64,000 bases of DNA from Thalassotalea sediminis (GTDB taxonomy: Bacteria > Pseudomonadota > Gammaproteobacteria > Enterobacterales > Alteromonadaceae). Position numbers and translations under genes: made by a program. The first letter of the stretch is position 1, and each line of letters starts with the position of its first letter. The notes below the pieces were generated by a model that worked only from the letters and a program-made list of their open reading frames with translations, did not search any database and had not been told where the DNA came from. This document shows positions 1 to 11,605 of the stretch, piece after piece. The stretch is taken from NCBI RefSeq assembly GCF_030295915.1, contig NZ_AP027361.1, positions 1,054,001 to 1,118,000 of the forward strand, read 5' to 3'.

Positions 1-2733
1 AACTCGCAATCAAGTGTACAAAACACAGGCCTTTCTACCATTGATTTACGTGAGTTAGGTACGAATCGCACATTAACTCTGATTGATGGTCGCCGTGTTG
101 TCTCTAACAGTTACAGTGGCAATTACGTGAGTTTAAGTACGATCCCATCAGGAATGGTAGATCGTGTTGAAGTTATTACAGGTGGCGCATCAGCAGCGTA
201 TGGGTCTGATGCGGTAGCAGGTGTTGTAAATATTATTACCAAAAAAGATGCCGAAGGGTTTTCATTTAAAGCACGTGGCGGCGAATCAGACGCTGGCGGT
301 GCAAGAGAATACGGTTTAGATATTGATTATGGTACTGATATTGCTGATGGCCGTGGTAGCATTTTCTTAGCATCAAGCTACGATCGTGAATTTGGTTTAG
401 ACTTTGAAGATCGTAAACGTGCGCAACAGCAAGACTCATGGGATTACGATGATGAGTTAATGTGTAATGTGATGCTAACGGAAACTGGCGATCAATGTAT
501 GCGTGACATCACGAAAGCTGATTGGCGCAGTTTAAGTGATTCAATCCCAGGTGGTGTGTTTGATGAAAAAAGCAGTACACGCCCAGATGCTGGTTTTTGG
601 TATGATCAAAACGGCTTAAGAGATGATTGGCACGAAGAGCGTTACGGTATTAATACTAACCAATTTGTTATGCTTCGTGTTCCAGATGAAAAAGCCTCTG
701 CGGCGGTAAAAGTTGACTATGACATTACTGACGACACGATGTTCTATGGTCAAGTGCAATACAGTTATAACCGCTCGATAAATCACAAATCACCAGAAAG
801 TGAAGATGAATGTGATTTAATTGTTACACGTGACTCATCAACTGGAGAATTTGGTGAAGATTGTATCGGCCGTATACCAAAAAATAACCCATTCATGCCA
901 GAAGAGATTCGTGAACAAGCAAGTTCTCGAGGTGTAAAGTGGGACAGAAACTTTGCAGAAGTAGGCAACATTGTTACTGACAATACCCGTAGAACGATTC
1001 GTTCATGGGCAGGTCTACAAGGCACTATGTTAGATGGTAATTGGGATTGGGACTTATCGGTAGGTTTTGGCAAATTTGAACAGCGCCAACGCCGCTTTAA
1101 TGAAATATTTGTTGCTAATGTGCGTAATGCCTTAGATGTCGAAAGTGACGGAAATGGCGGTTATCAATGTGTTGACGCAGCTGCACGTGCTGAAGGTTGT
1201 GTTCCATTAAACATGTTTGGTGAAGGCGCGATTTCTACTGAAGCGGCAGATTATATTCGTTCAAACCCACAAATTAATACTGATATCGAACAGTTTAATG
1301 TATTAGGTTATATGGCAGGCGACTTGTTTGAAATGCCTGCTGGTATGGTGTCTTCTGTATTTGGTTTTGAATACCGTAAAGATTCACAAGAAGTAAATAC
1401 AAATGTACCTAATGGTGGTGTTACCTTTAACTATGTTCCTGACTTTAAAGGTGACTTAAGTGTAGCTGAAGTTTTTGCTGAAGCGGCTTTCCCATTATTA
1501 AAAGATGTTGAGGGTGCAAAAAACTTATCTGCTGAAGTCTCTGTACGTTTAGCTGAATATGATTTAGATAATATCGATTTAGTACAAAGTTACAAAGCAG
1601 GTTTAGTGTGGGAACCAATAGAAGGTTATGCTATTCGTGCAAACTGGGCGCGTGCGCAACGTGCACCAACCATTACTGAAGCAATGTCACCACCACGTGG
1701 TGATTACGATTCCTTTGACGATATTTGTGATGGCACAACGGCTACGTCCACTGAACCAGGTCATGCAAATTGTAGACAAATACCAGGTATTGCTGCGACT
1801 ATCGCATCAGAAGGGGTATTTGATGATGAAAACAATAGTTATTCACCAAATGTCGGTAACGAAGATCTATTTGAAGAAACGGCTGATACCGTTACTTTAG
1901 GTATCACAATGGCACCGGCATTTTTAGATGGCTTTAGAATGGCGATTGATTATTATGATATTTCAATTGAAGATGCGATTACTTCTTTTGGTAACGAAGA
2001 CATCATTGAATTTTGTTATAACTCATCGTTAGAATTTGGTAATGACAACCCATTCTGTAATGACGTTCAGCGTGATCCAACAGACGGTCAAATTACGGGG
2101 GTTATGCAACGCCTATATAACCAAGATGAAATTAGTACAAGTGGTTATGATGTTGCGGCAGAATACCGTTTTGATTTAAATGAATATGGTAACGTTAAAA
2201 TTAAAGCCGACTGGACACATGTGATCAGCTATGCTGAAACGAAAACATCACCTGATGGTCAATATACCACCGACTATACAGGATCATTATCTGCTGATGT
2301 TTTCCAAGATGCAGCGAGTGCTTCTGTTACCTGGTACAAAGATAGCTGGCGCGTGCGTTGGAGCATGAAGTATAAGAGTGATGTTGTATCAAGCAAATCT
2401 CTTTATGATGACTTCTACGAGCCACTAGATGCAGATGGGCGTGGCGGTCTTATCCCAGAATATCAAGCGGCTTGTGCAGAAGACTCAAGTGTTTGTGTTG
2501 ATAACCCAGAAAAACCATACCAGTTATTCTTGCCATCATATGTGCGTAATGATGTGTCTGTTTCTTACAGCACTGATTTAAGCAACGGCGCTGAATTACG
2601 TGTATTTGGTGGTGTTAACAACGTGTTTGATAATAATGGCCCGTTCATTTTAGGTGGTAAAGGTAATTACGACAGTGCTTACGGTGGCGGTAAAGGACGT
2701 TTCTTCTACGCTGGCGCAGAAGTTAAGTTCTAA
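1..2733 (+). CDS. TonB-dependent outer-membrane receptor (5' end outside window)
   Basis: The reading frame is open from base 1, so the start and signal peptide lie off the left edge; 910 codons are visible. The first codons read as a TBDR plug domain: NxxRTLxLIDGRR, then DRVEVITGGASAAYGSDAVAGVVNIITKK, typical of plugs that end just before the barrel. The C-terminus ends in an aromatic-rich barrel strand with a final Phe (GAEVKF), as expected for Bam-dependent insertion. The protein would import a ligand across the outer membrane using TonB-ExbBD energy. Several Cys residues in the barrel region suggest disulphide-stabilised loops. The substrate cannot be read from the sequence. A hairpin-rich leader and a secreted phosphatase gene follow on the same strand, so a joint function is possible but unproven. 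Confidence 0.93.
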   Translation, partial: NSQSSVQNTGLSTIDLRELGTNRTLTLIDGRRVVSNSYSGNYVSLSTIPSGMVDRVEVITGGASAAYGSDAVAGVVNIITKKDAEGFSFKARGGESDAGGAREYGLDIDYGTDIADGRGSIFLASSYDREFGLDFEDRKRAQQQDSWDYDDELMCNVMLTETGDQCMRDITKADWRSLSDSIPGGVFDEKSSTRPDAGFWYDQNGLRDDWHEERYGINTNQFVMLRVPDEKASAAVKVDYDITDDTMFYGQVQYSYNRSINHKSPESEDECDLIVTRDSSTGEFGEDCIGRIPKNNPFMPEEIREQASSRGVKWDRNFAEVGNIVTDNTRRTIRSWAGLQGTMLDGNWDWDLSVGFGKFEQRQRRFNEIFVANVRNALDVESDGNGGYQCVDAAARAEGCVPLNMFGEGAISTEAADYIRSNPQINTDIEQFNVLGYMAGDLFEMPAGMVSSVFGFEYRKDSQEVNTNVPNGGVTFNYVPDFKGDLSVAEVFAEAAFPLLKDVEGAKNLSAEVSVRLAEYDLDNIDLVQSYKAGLVWEPIEGYAIRANWARAQRAPTITEAMSPPRGDYDSFDDICDGTTATSTEPGHANCRQIPGIAATIASEGVFDDENNSYSPNVGNEDLFEETADTVTLGITMAPAFLDGFRMAIDYYDISIEDAITSFGNEDIIEFCYNSSLEFGNDNPFCNDVQRDPTDGQITGVMQRLYNQDEISTSGYDVAAEYRFDLNEYGNVKIKADWTHVISYAETKTSPDGQYTTDYTGSLSADVFQDAASASVTWYKDSWRVRWSMKYKSDVVSSKSLYDDFYEPLDADGRGGLIPEYQAACAEDSSVCVDNPEKPYQLFLPSYVRNDVSVSYSTDLSNGAELRVFGGVNNVFDNNGPFILGGKGNYDSAYGGGKGRFFYAGAEVKF

Positions 2734-2763
2734 GGTTCATTAAAAATATAACTATTTTTAATT

Positions 2764-2856
2764 GAACTGAATGTTCTCTCTGGACGAAACATTTTCACAA
2801 GGATGTGAAGTCAAGTGAAACGGACTTTACTGCAAGATGCAGCACATGGATGTGTA
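2764..2856 (+). ncRNA. Tandem GGA-loop hairpin element (possible CsrA-binding leader or sRNA)
   Basis: Four short inverted repeats stand in a row between the TBDR and the phosphatase gene. They are GAAC-TGAAT-GTTC (2764-2776), TTCACA-AGGA-TGTGAA (2794-2809), CTGCA-AGA-TGCAG (2830-2842) and CACA-TGGA-TGTG (2843-2854). Two display GGA in a four-base loop followed by TG. The first GGA hairpin contains ACAAGGATGT, which matches the core of the CsrA/RsmA consensus. A further GGA occurs at 2781-2783 and 2822-2824. The last hairpin is followed by a T-rich stretch. It could be the 5' leader of the next gene, a small sponge RNA or a dispersed extragenic repeat. Confidence 0.5.
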
Positions 2857-2883
2857 ATTTTTTCACCATAAATAGGTAAGTGT

Positions 2884-3984
2884 ATGGGTATAATCGGTAA
2901 ATGGTGGTGTGCCGCATTTTTAGGTTTGACCGCGGTATCTACTTCGATAAGTCAGGCATCTGATGATGAGCAGCAAATGCTAGTGTCAGATGGCCCTTAT
3001 ATCAAAAAGCAGGATAAATCGTTAACGGTAGAATGTGTTGTTAATAGTGAAGTTAAGCGTTTTGTAAATATGACATATACGCCAAGCCTAAATGTTGAAA
3101 ACTGCGGCTATCCAGTAACATTATCGGCGATTAATTTTATTGAACAATCTACTTTAAGGTTTGATACCAATCAGCGTATTGTTGCCACGAGTGATTTTCA
3201 TGGTCAATACAGCTTAATGAAAAGTATTCTGCAAAATAACGGTGTTATTGATAACAATGGTAATTGGGCATTAGGTAAAGGGCACTTTGTTATCACCGGG
3301 GATATTTTTGATCGTGGCGACAAAGTCACGGAAATTCTTTGGTTTATTTACCATTTAGAACAGCAAGCCAAAGCGGCAGGTGGCTATGTGCACCTTTTAT
3401 TAGGTAATCATGAGGTGATGATTTTAAATGGCGATTTACGTTATTTGCACCCTAAGTACATTGACGTTGCTAGAATGCTTGATACTCCATTTGAACTTCT
3501 CTTTGATCAGGGGACTGTTTTAGGTGAATGGTTGAGAAGTAAACCTGTTTTGGTAAAAATTAACGATATGTTGTTTGCTCATGGGGGATTTCATCCCGAG
3601 CTCGTTGAAAAAAAACTAACCCTTGAAACAATTAACACAACGTTTAAAACAAACTTAGTTAAGCGTGAACTTGCTGAGCCTCGCACTGGCTTAGGACGTT
3701 ACCTTCATAAATCTAATGGGCCTATCTGGTATCGAGGACTATTAAGAGACAATGGCGCTACGTCAGCTGAAATCGATCTGCTTTTGACACATTTTGATGT
3801 TAAACACCTCGTTGTTGGTCATACGTCGCAAAAAGAAGTGTTAACTAAGCATCAAGGGCGAGTTATCGCTATTGATTCGAGTATTAAACGTGGTCAATAT
3901 GGTGAAGTACTCATCGTAGAGGGTAATGAAAAATGGCGAGGAACGCCAAGTGGTGAGAAACGCCAACTTATTGATTATGATTAA
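2884..3984 (+). CDS. Secreted metallophosphoesterase, PPP (Shewanella-like) type
   Basis: This 366-residue protein has an N-terminal signal sequence (hydrophobic residues about 8-24, SQA-S cleavage region), so it is probably periplasmic. It carries the full set of dimetal phosphoesterase motifs: D-F-H-G at D104/H106, GDIFDRG at D140, GNHE at N175/H176, AHGG at H233 and GHT at H313. The order and spacing fit PPP-type phosphatases, most like the bacterial Shewanella-like phosphatases. Natural substrates of these enzymes are poorly known, so protein phosphatase or general phosphomonoesterase activity is inferred from family only. The ATG follows TAGGTAAG, a fair ribosome-binding site. The upstream hairpin element probably forms its leader. 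It may act downstream of the preceding TBDR, for example by releasing phosphate from imported ligands, but only proximity supports this. Confidence 0.85.
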   Translation: MGIIGKWWCAAFLGLTAVSTSISQASDDEQQMLVSDGPYIKKQDKSLTVECVVNSEVKRFVNMTYTPSLNVENCGYPVTLSAINFIEQSTLRFDTNQRIVATSDFHGQYSLMKSILQNNGVIDNNGNWALGKGHFVITGDIFDRGDKVTEILWFIYHLEQQAKAAGGYVHLLLGNHEVMILNGDLRYLHPKYIDVARMLDTPFELLFDQGTVLGEWLRSKPVLVKINDMLFAHGGFHPELVEKKLTLETINTTFKTNLVKRELAEPRTGLGRYLHKSNGPIWYRGLLRDNGATSAEIDLLLTHFDVKHLVVGHTSQKEVLTKHQGRVIAIDSSIKRGQYGEVLIVEGNEKWRGTPSGEKRQLIDYD

Positions 3985-4023
3985 TATAGTAAATTATTGA
4001 CGGTGAATAAATGACGTAAACCC

Positions 4024-4032
4024 TGCTATACT
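4024..4032 (+). promoter_or_regulatory. Extended -10 promoter for the YbaN-like gene
   Basis: TGC-TATACT is an extended -10 element (TGn plus a near-consensus hexamer) without a clear -35. It predicts transcription from about 4039. That argues against the in-frame TTG at 4032, which overlaps the -10, and for the TTG at 4065. Confidence 0.5.
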
Positions 4033-4064
4033 TGGCAATAGAGGCCAAACATGGAGTTACGTCA

Positions 4065-4433
4065 TTGTTGTTAAAATTAGTTGGAATATTTTTTGTAACA
4101 CTCGCTGCTATTGGTGCTGTTTTACCATTGTTACCTACTACGCCCTTTTTATTGGTGGCAGCTGCATGTTTTGCTAAGTCTTCACCTCGACTTTATAAAA
4201 TGCTATTAGCCAACAAAGTATTTGGGCCACTAATTTATCATTGGCAACAATCTAAAAGTATCCCAAAAAGAGGTAAAGTGGTTGCACTTGTCTCAATAAT
4301 ATTAGCGGCTGCTTGGTCAGTTTATATACTTGATAATATTTGGCTTAAGTTACTAACCGTCGCTTTAATTAGCGGTCCGTTTATTTTTATCTGTCGTTTG
4401 CCTGTAGCGAATGGAAATCACTTATCGAAATAA
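4065..4433 (+). CDS. ybaN: YbaN-like inner-membrane protein (DUF454)
   Basis: This small, very hydrophobic protein (about 122 residues) belongs to the YbaN/DUF454 family of unknown function. It shows the family signature of an N-terminal membrane segment followed by GAVLPLLPTTPFLLVAAACF, the motif FAKSSPRLY, and two more membrane spans near the C-terminus. I chose the TTG at 4065 because GGAG at 4053-4056 lies eight bases upstream. The frame also extends back to a TTG at 4032, but that codon overlaps the predicted -10 element. The gene follows the phosphatase gene by about 80 bases and has its own promoter. No specific role can be assigned. Confidence 0.8.
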   Translation: MLLKLVGIFFVTLAAIGAVLPLLPTTPFLLVAAACFAKSSPRLYKMLLANKVFGPLIYHWQQSKSIPKRGKVVALVSIILAAAWSVYILDNIWLKLLTVALISGPFIFICRLPVANGNHLSK

Positions 4434-4469
4434 CAATAGAATGATTACATTAATAGAAGGGAATCTATA

Positions 4470-4766
4470 ATGACAAATGTTGATGTACGGCGAATTAATA
4501 GCATATTCGCCGCTTGTATTTGGGTTGGTCTCGTTATTTATACAGGTGTTGTTTTCGATTCACTTTTCCTCTTGGCTTTATACCTGTTTGTTATTCAATT
4601 CTCACATTCGGTGAATCATGTGCTGACGATTAAGTTAACATCGTATCACTCGCAAAAGGTTTTACGCATTAGTCAATTAGTCTTTATACCGTTTGCAACT
4701 GTGTTGTTGCAGTGGTTCAAAGAAAATCAGGGCCATTCATTTTATTTGCGACGCCCCATTATTTGA
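4470..4766 (+). CDS. Small membrane protein, unknown function
   Basis: The 98-residue product has two strongly hydrophobic stretches, about residues 10-45 (probably two spans or a hairpin) and 65-83, separated by a polar segment with SHSVNH and SYHSQK. A ribosome-binding site (GAAGGGAAT) stands at the right distance from the ATG. It is 36 bases after the YbaN-like gene on the same strand, so the two may be co-transcribed. I do not recognise the family. It is taken as real because of the ribosome-binding site, spacing and membrane-protein composition. Confidence 0.6.
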   Translation: MTNVDVRRINSIFAACIWVGLVIYTGVVFDSLFLLALYLFVIQFSHSVNHVLTIKLTSYHSQKVLRISQLVFIPFATVLLQWFKENQGHSFYLRRPII

Positions 4767-4803
4767 TACTTTCTAGCTTATGTTTTAGTGTGTTTTGGTT
4801 TTC

Positions 4804-4824
4804 CGCCTATTTACTTAATAGGCG
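4804..4824. terminator. Hairpin between convergent genes
   Basis: CGCCTATT-TACTT-AATAGGCG forms an 8-bp perfect stem between the ends of the small membrane-protein gene (+) and the DUF4202 gene (-). There is no strong T-run on either side, so it is a weak or factor-assisted terminator candidate. Confidence 0.4.
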
Positions 4825-4853
4825 CATCAATGAGCAATGATACTGACGATAGA

Positions 4854-5438
4854 TTAGCTAAGTGCTTTACTAACTAGTGCCGCCAAATGCTCTGGTAGTT
4901 GTAGACTTAGTGCAATTTCATGGCCTTGAGCTGACATTTTTTTCCATGTTTTTTGTAAAATACTAATAACCTTTTCATCGTTATGTTTTACTGCAAAGGG
5001 CTCAAAATAGTGCTGTAAAAAGACTAAACAAGCGACATCTTCCAATATTTGGCTATCTTGATTTCTTTTTAGCTTTTCTTTTCGGATGATACTTGCGGTT
5101 TTTTCAGCCTCTTCATTATTGTACTGGCAGTCAAGCATCACATCTTTAGCTAACTCTGCGTGCATTTTCCCTAGATCTTTACGCCACGTTAAATAACCCT
5201 GCTTACCTTCAGGGTAGGTAGAGCGTGCAATATGCCAACGTTTTACATGCTGAGCTCTTACTGCTATCTGTAAATATTCATTAGCCGTTGGCCAGTATTT
5301 GTTTAAACACGCAGTCATTTGATGACCATAAATAAGCTCTTTGGCAATCATTTCGCCATTGATATTTATTTTATTAGGGTCTTGCTGGTTGATTTTATCA
5401 ATCGCAGTTAACACTTGATGACAACGATCTATAGTCAT
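4854..5438 (-). CDS. DUF4202 family protein
   Basis: The 194-residue soluble protein matches the DUF4202 pattern: AIDKINQQDPN at the N-terminus, a YGHQMT segment, AVRAQHVKRW, YPEGKQGYLTWR, LGKMHAELA, LEDVACLVFL, and KTWKKMSAQGH near the C-terminus. Conserved His and Asp/Glu residues in a helical protein (QH, MHAE, EDVA) recall HD-type metal sites, but this is only a resemblance and no function is established for the family. The gene stands alone, divergent from pyrG, with a 250-base shared upstream region. Confidence 0.85.
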   Translation of the reverse strand: MTIDRCHQVLTAIDKINQQDPNKININGEMIAKELIYGHQMTACLNKYWPTANEYLQIAVRAQHVKRWHIARSTYPEGKQGYLTWRKDLGKMHAELAKDVMLDCQYNNEEAEKTASIIRKEKLKRNQDSQILEDVACLVFLQHYFEPFAVKHNDEKVISILQKTWKKMSAQGHEIALSLQLPEHLAALVSKALS

Positions 5439-5552
5439 ATTAACGCCTGTTAATTGTAGTATTTGGTTTGATCATATCGCTTAATAAAAGGAGTTCAAGT
5501 TTTCGTTTCCCAATTTATCGACTATTTTCTATAGATTGATATTAACTTTGTG

Positions 5553-5619
5553 TTGTTGTTAAAGAGGGATTTGCGTATAATGCTCTCCCGTCTTGTTGAG
5601 ACGGCAGTAGCGCTATAAT
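5553..5619 (+). promoter_or_regulatory. pyrG promoter region with two -10 elements and an early hairpin
   Basis: TTGTTG (5553-5558) and TATAAT (5576-5581) are 17 bases apart and form a good sigma-70 promoter. A second TATAAT lies at 5614-5619 with a poorly spaced TTGTTG (15 bases). Between them, CCGTCT-TGTTG-AGACGG (5588-5604) would form a hairpin at the very 5' end of the upstream transcript. Confidence 0.55.
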
Positions 5620-5687
5620 TCATTGCACTTTAATGCCGATTCAATACACAAAAAGCAAATTTTTCTAATTCTCCTGACTCTGGGTAA

Positions 5688-7334
<1,647 letters not shown>

Positions 7335-7341
7335 TCTTTTA

Positions 7342-7375
7342 AAACCGTAGCTCTTGCTGCGGTTTTGTATTTTTA
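7342..7375 (+). terminator. pyrG intrinsic terminator
   Basis: AAAACCGTAGC-TCTT-GCTGCGGTTTT forms an 11-bp stem with one T-G wobble, followed by GTATTTTT. Confidence 0.85.
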
Positions 7376-7408
7376 ACGCTTATTTAGAAAAATAAAGCAT
7401 TAACTTAA

Positions 7409-8755
<1,347 letters not shown>

Positions 8756-8772
8756 CCTTTACAAGCGATAAT

Positions 8773-8804
8773 AAAAAACCACTCATTTGAGTGGTTTTTT
8801 ATTT
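8773..8804. terminator. Bidirectional terminator, eno / MscS-family gene
   Basis: AAAAAACCACTC-ATTT-GAGTGGTTTTTT is a perfect 12-bp stem with A-tract and T-tract on its two sides. It serves both convergent genes. Confidence 0.88.
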
Positions 8805-8826
8805 GTATCCGTTTTATGAAAAGCCG

Positions 8827-9708
8827 TTACTCTTTTAATAAATGTACATCGCGTTGAGGGAACGGTATTTCGATGTTCGCCTCTTTTAAAGCTAAATAGA
8901 TCGCCTTGTATGCTTTAAATTTTGTCTCATACAAGCTTTCGGTAGGTGTCCAAACACGTAAAGAAATATCGATAGAACTATCGCCAAACGCATCAATGCC
9001 AATTTGCGGAGCTTTAGTGTCACCAGCAATACCTAGTTTTTCAATAACTTCTTCAAGCAATGCTATCGTACTGATAGGGTCTTCTTTATAGGCTATACCA
9101 ACCGAAAGCTCTAATAATGAATCATTTTTAGAGTTGTGTAGTATCTCACCAACGATATGTTTATTTGGAATGGTAATTTCTACATTATCTTCATCGGCAA
9201 TAATGGTGTAAGCGAGCAAAACTTGCTTAACAACACCAGTAACGCCTTCTACTGTGATGGTATCACCGACAACAAAGGGTCGAATTAAAATAATATTAAA
9301 ACCTGCTGCATAGTTGGCAAGCAAACCTTGTAGTGCCAAACCTGCGCCTAATGAAATCGCACCAATTGCAGCAATAAAGGGAGTAACGCTGATCCCCAAC
9401 TTTCCAAGCGCAATAATTGTTATCATAACAACAATGAGCATTTTAGCTGTGTTAGATAAGAATTGACTTAAGGTAATGTCCAAATCATGCTTTTGACAAA
9501 GTTTTAGTACTGCTCCGGCAATTTTACCTGCAAGAATAAACCCGATAATAAAGATAATAACGGCACCAATTAGCTGAAAGGTATAATTGGTAAAAAATTC
9601 CACAGTAACTTGATAGGCTTGTGTGATTAAATCTATTTCATTTTGTAGCAATTTACTTGGATCGAGTCCATCTGCCTCTGAAGCTGATGTTGGTTCTTGA
9701 AACAGCAT
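8827..9708 (-). CDS. Small-conductance mechanosensitive channel, MscS family
   Basis: The 293-residue inner-membrane protein has a short periplasmic N-terminus, then membrane spans at about residues 38-62, 85-105 and 107-135. The third is the pore-lining Gly/Ala helix (PFIAAIGAISLGAGLALQGL), followed by the conserved NYAAG kink. The beta domain contains RPFVVGDTI and the IPNKHI motif. Length and architecture match the minimal MscS channel, a heptamer that opens under membrane tension to release osmolytes on hypo-osmotic shock. The C-terminal cytoplasmic vestibule is complete. It stands alone and is convergent with eno. MscS has many paralogues, so I give no gene symbol. Confidence 0.92.
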   Translation of the reverse strand: MLFQEPTSASEADGLDPSKLLQNEIDLITQAYQVTVEFFTNYTFQLIGAVIIFIIGFILAGKIAGAVLKLCQKHDLDITLSQFLSNTAKMLIVVMITIIALGKLGISVTPFIAAIGAISLGAGLALQGLLANYAAGFNIILIRPFVVGDTITVEGVTGVVKQVLLAYTIIADEDNVEITIPNKHIVGEILHNSKNDSLLELSVGIAYKEDPISTIALLEEVIEKLGIAGDTKAPQIGIDAFGDSSIDISLRVWTPTESLYETKFKAYKAIYLALKEANIEIPFPQRDVHLLKE

Positions 9709-9893
9709 TGTTTACTCCCTAGTTTGTACGATAAGGCTTAGTGATAATATCAATAGTGTAAACGAGTATCGGTTGCTAATCGATTAAATATCAAGTCTCA
9801 TTTGCGAGCCTGAATAAGCAATTTATCTTTGAGTTACAATGCAGTATGCTTAAAGCGTAAACAAATAAGGTTAAAGAGCAACATATAACAGTT

Positions 9894-10511
9894 ATGACAA
9901 CGCAAGTATCTTTATGGCAAGATGAAACTCAATCAGCAGACTTTGCAGAGTTGTGTTGTGCCTTGTACGAAAGAGAAATTGCAACCTTATCTAATTTACA
10001 AATTGATAACCCTCACGTCCTTCAAGGGCGTTTAAAGAGCCTTTCCTACTATATAAAGCGCACAGCTGAAAAAATGCTACAAGCAGAAACGCCACTTACA
10101 CTCGATATTCAAAATGCCAGTTGGTCAGCGAAGCAATCTGCGCATATGCCTTTAACGGGACAGGACTCCAGCGCAATAAGTCAATGGTATTTAACAAACA
10201 AACTTGCTTTGGGTTTAGTGGTACCTATAGCGGATAATAATCGGATAATGTTAGATTCAATCGATAGAATTGATGTTGAAAACAATCGATTTCGAACAAA
10301 TACTTTTGGTTGGTTTGATTTAACAAAGCAGAAATATGAGCGATTACAGTTATTAAAACCAAACAAAAAGGTGATGACAGCTGCGTGCTCTGGGCATACT
10401 TGGAACAATGATGTAAAAGGAAACCCTGTCATGCCAACGTTACGTGAATTGTTGCTTTCTTGTGAGATAAATTGGCGTAATTTCAAGCAACCTTCAATAA
10501 TAAACGTGTGA
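9894..10511 (+). CDS. Conserved-looking hypothetical protein, unrecognised family
   Basis: I do not recognise this 205-residue soluble protein. It has no signal peptide or membrane span. The N-terminal half (LWQDETQSADFAELCCALYERE, then LQGRLKSLSYYIKRTAEKML) looks helical. The C-terminal half is mixed and carries ACSGHTWNN and LRELLLSCEINW. Cys and His residues are scattered, without a clear metal-binding pattern. It has moderate codon use like its neighbours. It lies between the mechanosensitive channel gene (divergent) and ftsB, which has its own promoter downstream. Confidence 0.65.
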   Translation: MTTQVSLWQDETQSADFAELCCALYEREIATLSNLQIDNPHVLQGRLKSLSYYIKRTAEKMLQAETPLTLDIQNASWSAKQSAHMPLTGQDSSAISQWYLTNKLALGLVVPIADNNRIMLDSIDRIDVENNRFRTNTFGWFDLTKQKYERLQLLKPNKKVMTAACSGHTWNNDVKGNPVMPTLRELLLSCEINWRNFKQPSIINV

Positions 10512-10526
10512 ATTGATGCTTGGTTG

Positions 10527-10554
10527 TTTACAGCACGTTTATCGCACTTATAAT
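10527..10554 (+). promoter_or_regulatory. ftsB promoter
   Basis: TTTACA (10527-10532) and TATAAT (10549-10554) are separated by 16 bases, giving a near-consensus sigma-70 promoter 32 bases before the ftsB start. It probably drives the long ftsB-ispD-ispF-truD-surE-pcm-yqaA transcript. Confidence 0.65.
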
Positions 10555-10586
10555 AACCCTATTCTTAAAATAATATTCTTAACTTC

Positions 10587-10874
10587 ATGCGCGTGATAAC
10601 AGGCATTTTGCTTATTTTTTTGGTTATGCTGCAATACCGACTTTGGTTTGGTAAAAACAGCGTACCTGATTATCTTGCGTTAGAAGATGAAATTGCACGT
10701 CAACAAGCTGATAACAACAAGTTAATCAGACGAAACAAGTTACTTTACGCAGATACCGACGATTTAAAGTCAGGGGTTGAGGCAATAGAGGAACGTGCCC
10801 GTAATGAGTTAGGTATGATAAAAGAGAATGAAACATTTGTTCGTATCATTACACAAAAACCTGATAAAGGCTAA
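10587..10874 (+). CDS. ftsB: Cell division protein FtsB
   Basis: FtsB is a bitopic inner-membrane protein of the FtsQLB divisome subcomplex, which activates septal peptidoglycan synthesis. The 95-residue product has the expected short cytoplasmic N-terminus, one membrane span (about residues 3-20, ending LQYRLWFGKNS), and a periplasmic coiled coil (EDEIARQQADNNKLIRRN). A tail with IEERARNELGMIKENE follows, as in E. coli FtsB. It begins the conserved ftsB-ispD-ispF series, with an 8-base gap to ispD. Confidence 0.95.
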   Translation: MRVITGILLIFLVMLQYRLWFGKNSVPDYLALEDEIARQQADNNKLIRRNKLLYADTDDLKSGVEAIEERARNELGMIKENETFVRIITQKPDKG

Positions 10875-10882
10875 ACGCGCTA

Positions 10883-11605
10883 ATGCCTGATTTTCCTAAA
10901 ATAGTTGCAGTTGTTCCCGCTGCGGGCGTAGGCAAACGCATGAAAGCGAATTGCCCTAAACAATATTTAACTATTGCAAATAAAACGATTCTGCAACATA
11001 CCGTAGACAAGCTTGTAAGCCACCCCAAGATATCAGCCGTTGTTTTATCAATTAGCAAAAATGATGAATATTTTGATAGTACTCAGCTGTCAAAGTACGA
11101 AAATGTGCATATAGCAACAGGCGGCAAAGAGCGCGTTGATTCGGTACTCAATGGCTTATGCGCTATTGAACGTTTAGCGGCAGATTGGGTTATTGTTCAT
11201 GACGCAGCAAGACCTTGTATTACACATGAAGACATTAGTTTGCTTATTGAACAATGCACTAGACACAAACGCGGTGGGTTATTAGCTGTGCCGGTAAGAG
11301 ATACAATGAAACGTGCAAAACTAATGAGTAACGGGTTATCTCTTGTAGATAGGACAGTAGAGCGTCAACAACTATGGCATGCATTAACACCACAAATGTA
11401 CCACGCTCAAGCATTACAGAGTGCGATTGAACAAGCATTAATTAAAGGTGAGGTCGTCACCGATGAGGCTTCTGCGATGGAATTAGCCGGCGAAGATAGC
11501 TTATTGGTCGAAGGTCGTGCAGATAATATTAAAATAACACAACCTAATGATCTTGCTATGGCAGAATTTATCTTAATGAAACAACAGGAATCATTATGCG
11601 AATAG
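10883..11605 (+). CDS. ispD: 2-C-methyl-D-erythritol 4-phosphate cytidylyltransferase
   Basis: It couples CTP to MEP to form CDP-ME, the third step of the MEP isoprenoid pathway. The 240-residue protein starts with the nucleotide-binding loop [19 protein letters not shown] (Gly-rich, with catalytic Arg and Lys). It also carries [20 protein letters not shown] and the C-terminal [10 protein letters not shown] motif. Its last codons overlap the ispF start by 10 bases, showing tight coupling of the two MEP-pathway genes. Confidence 0.97.
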   Translation: MPDFPKIVAVVPAAGVGKRMKANCPKQYLTIANKTILQHTVDKLVSHPKISAVVLSISKNDEYFDSTQLSKYENVHIATGGKERVDSVLNGLCAIERLAADWVIVHDAARPCITHEDISLLIEQCTRHKRGGLLAVPVRDTMKRAKLMSNGLSLVDRTVERQQLWHALTPQMYHAQALQSAIEQALIKGEVVTDEASAMELAGEDSLLVEGRADNIKITQPNDLAMAEFILMKQQESLCE

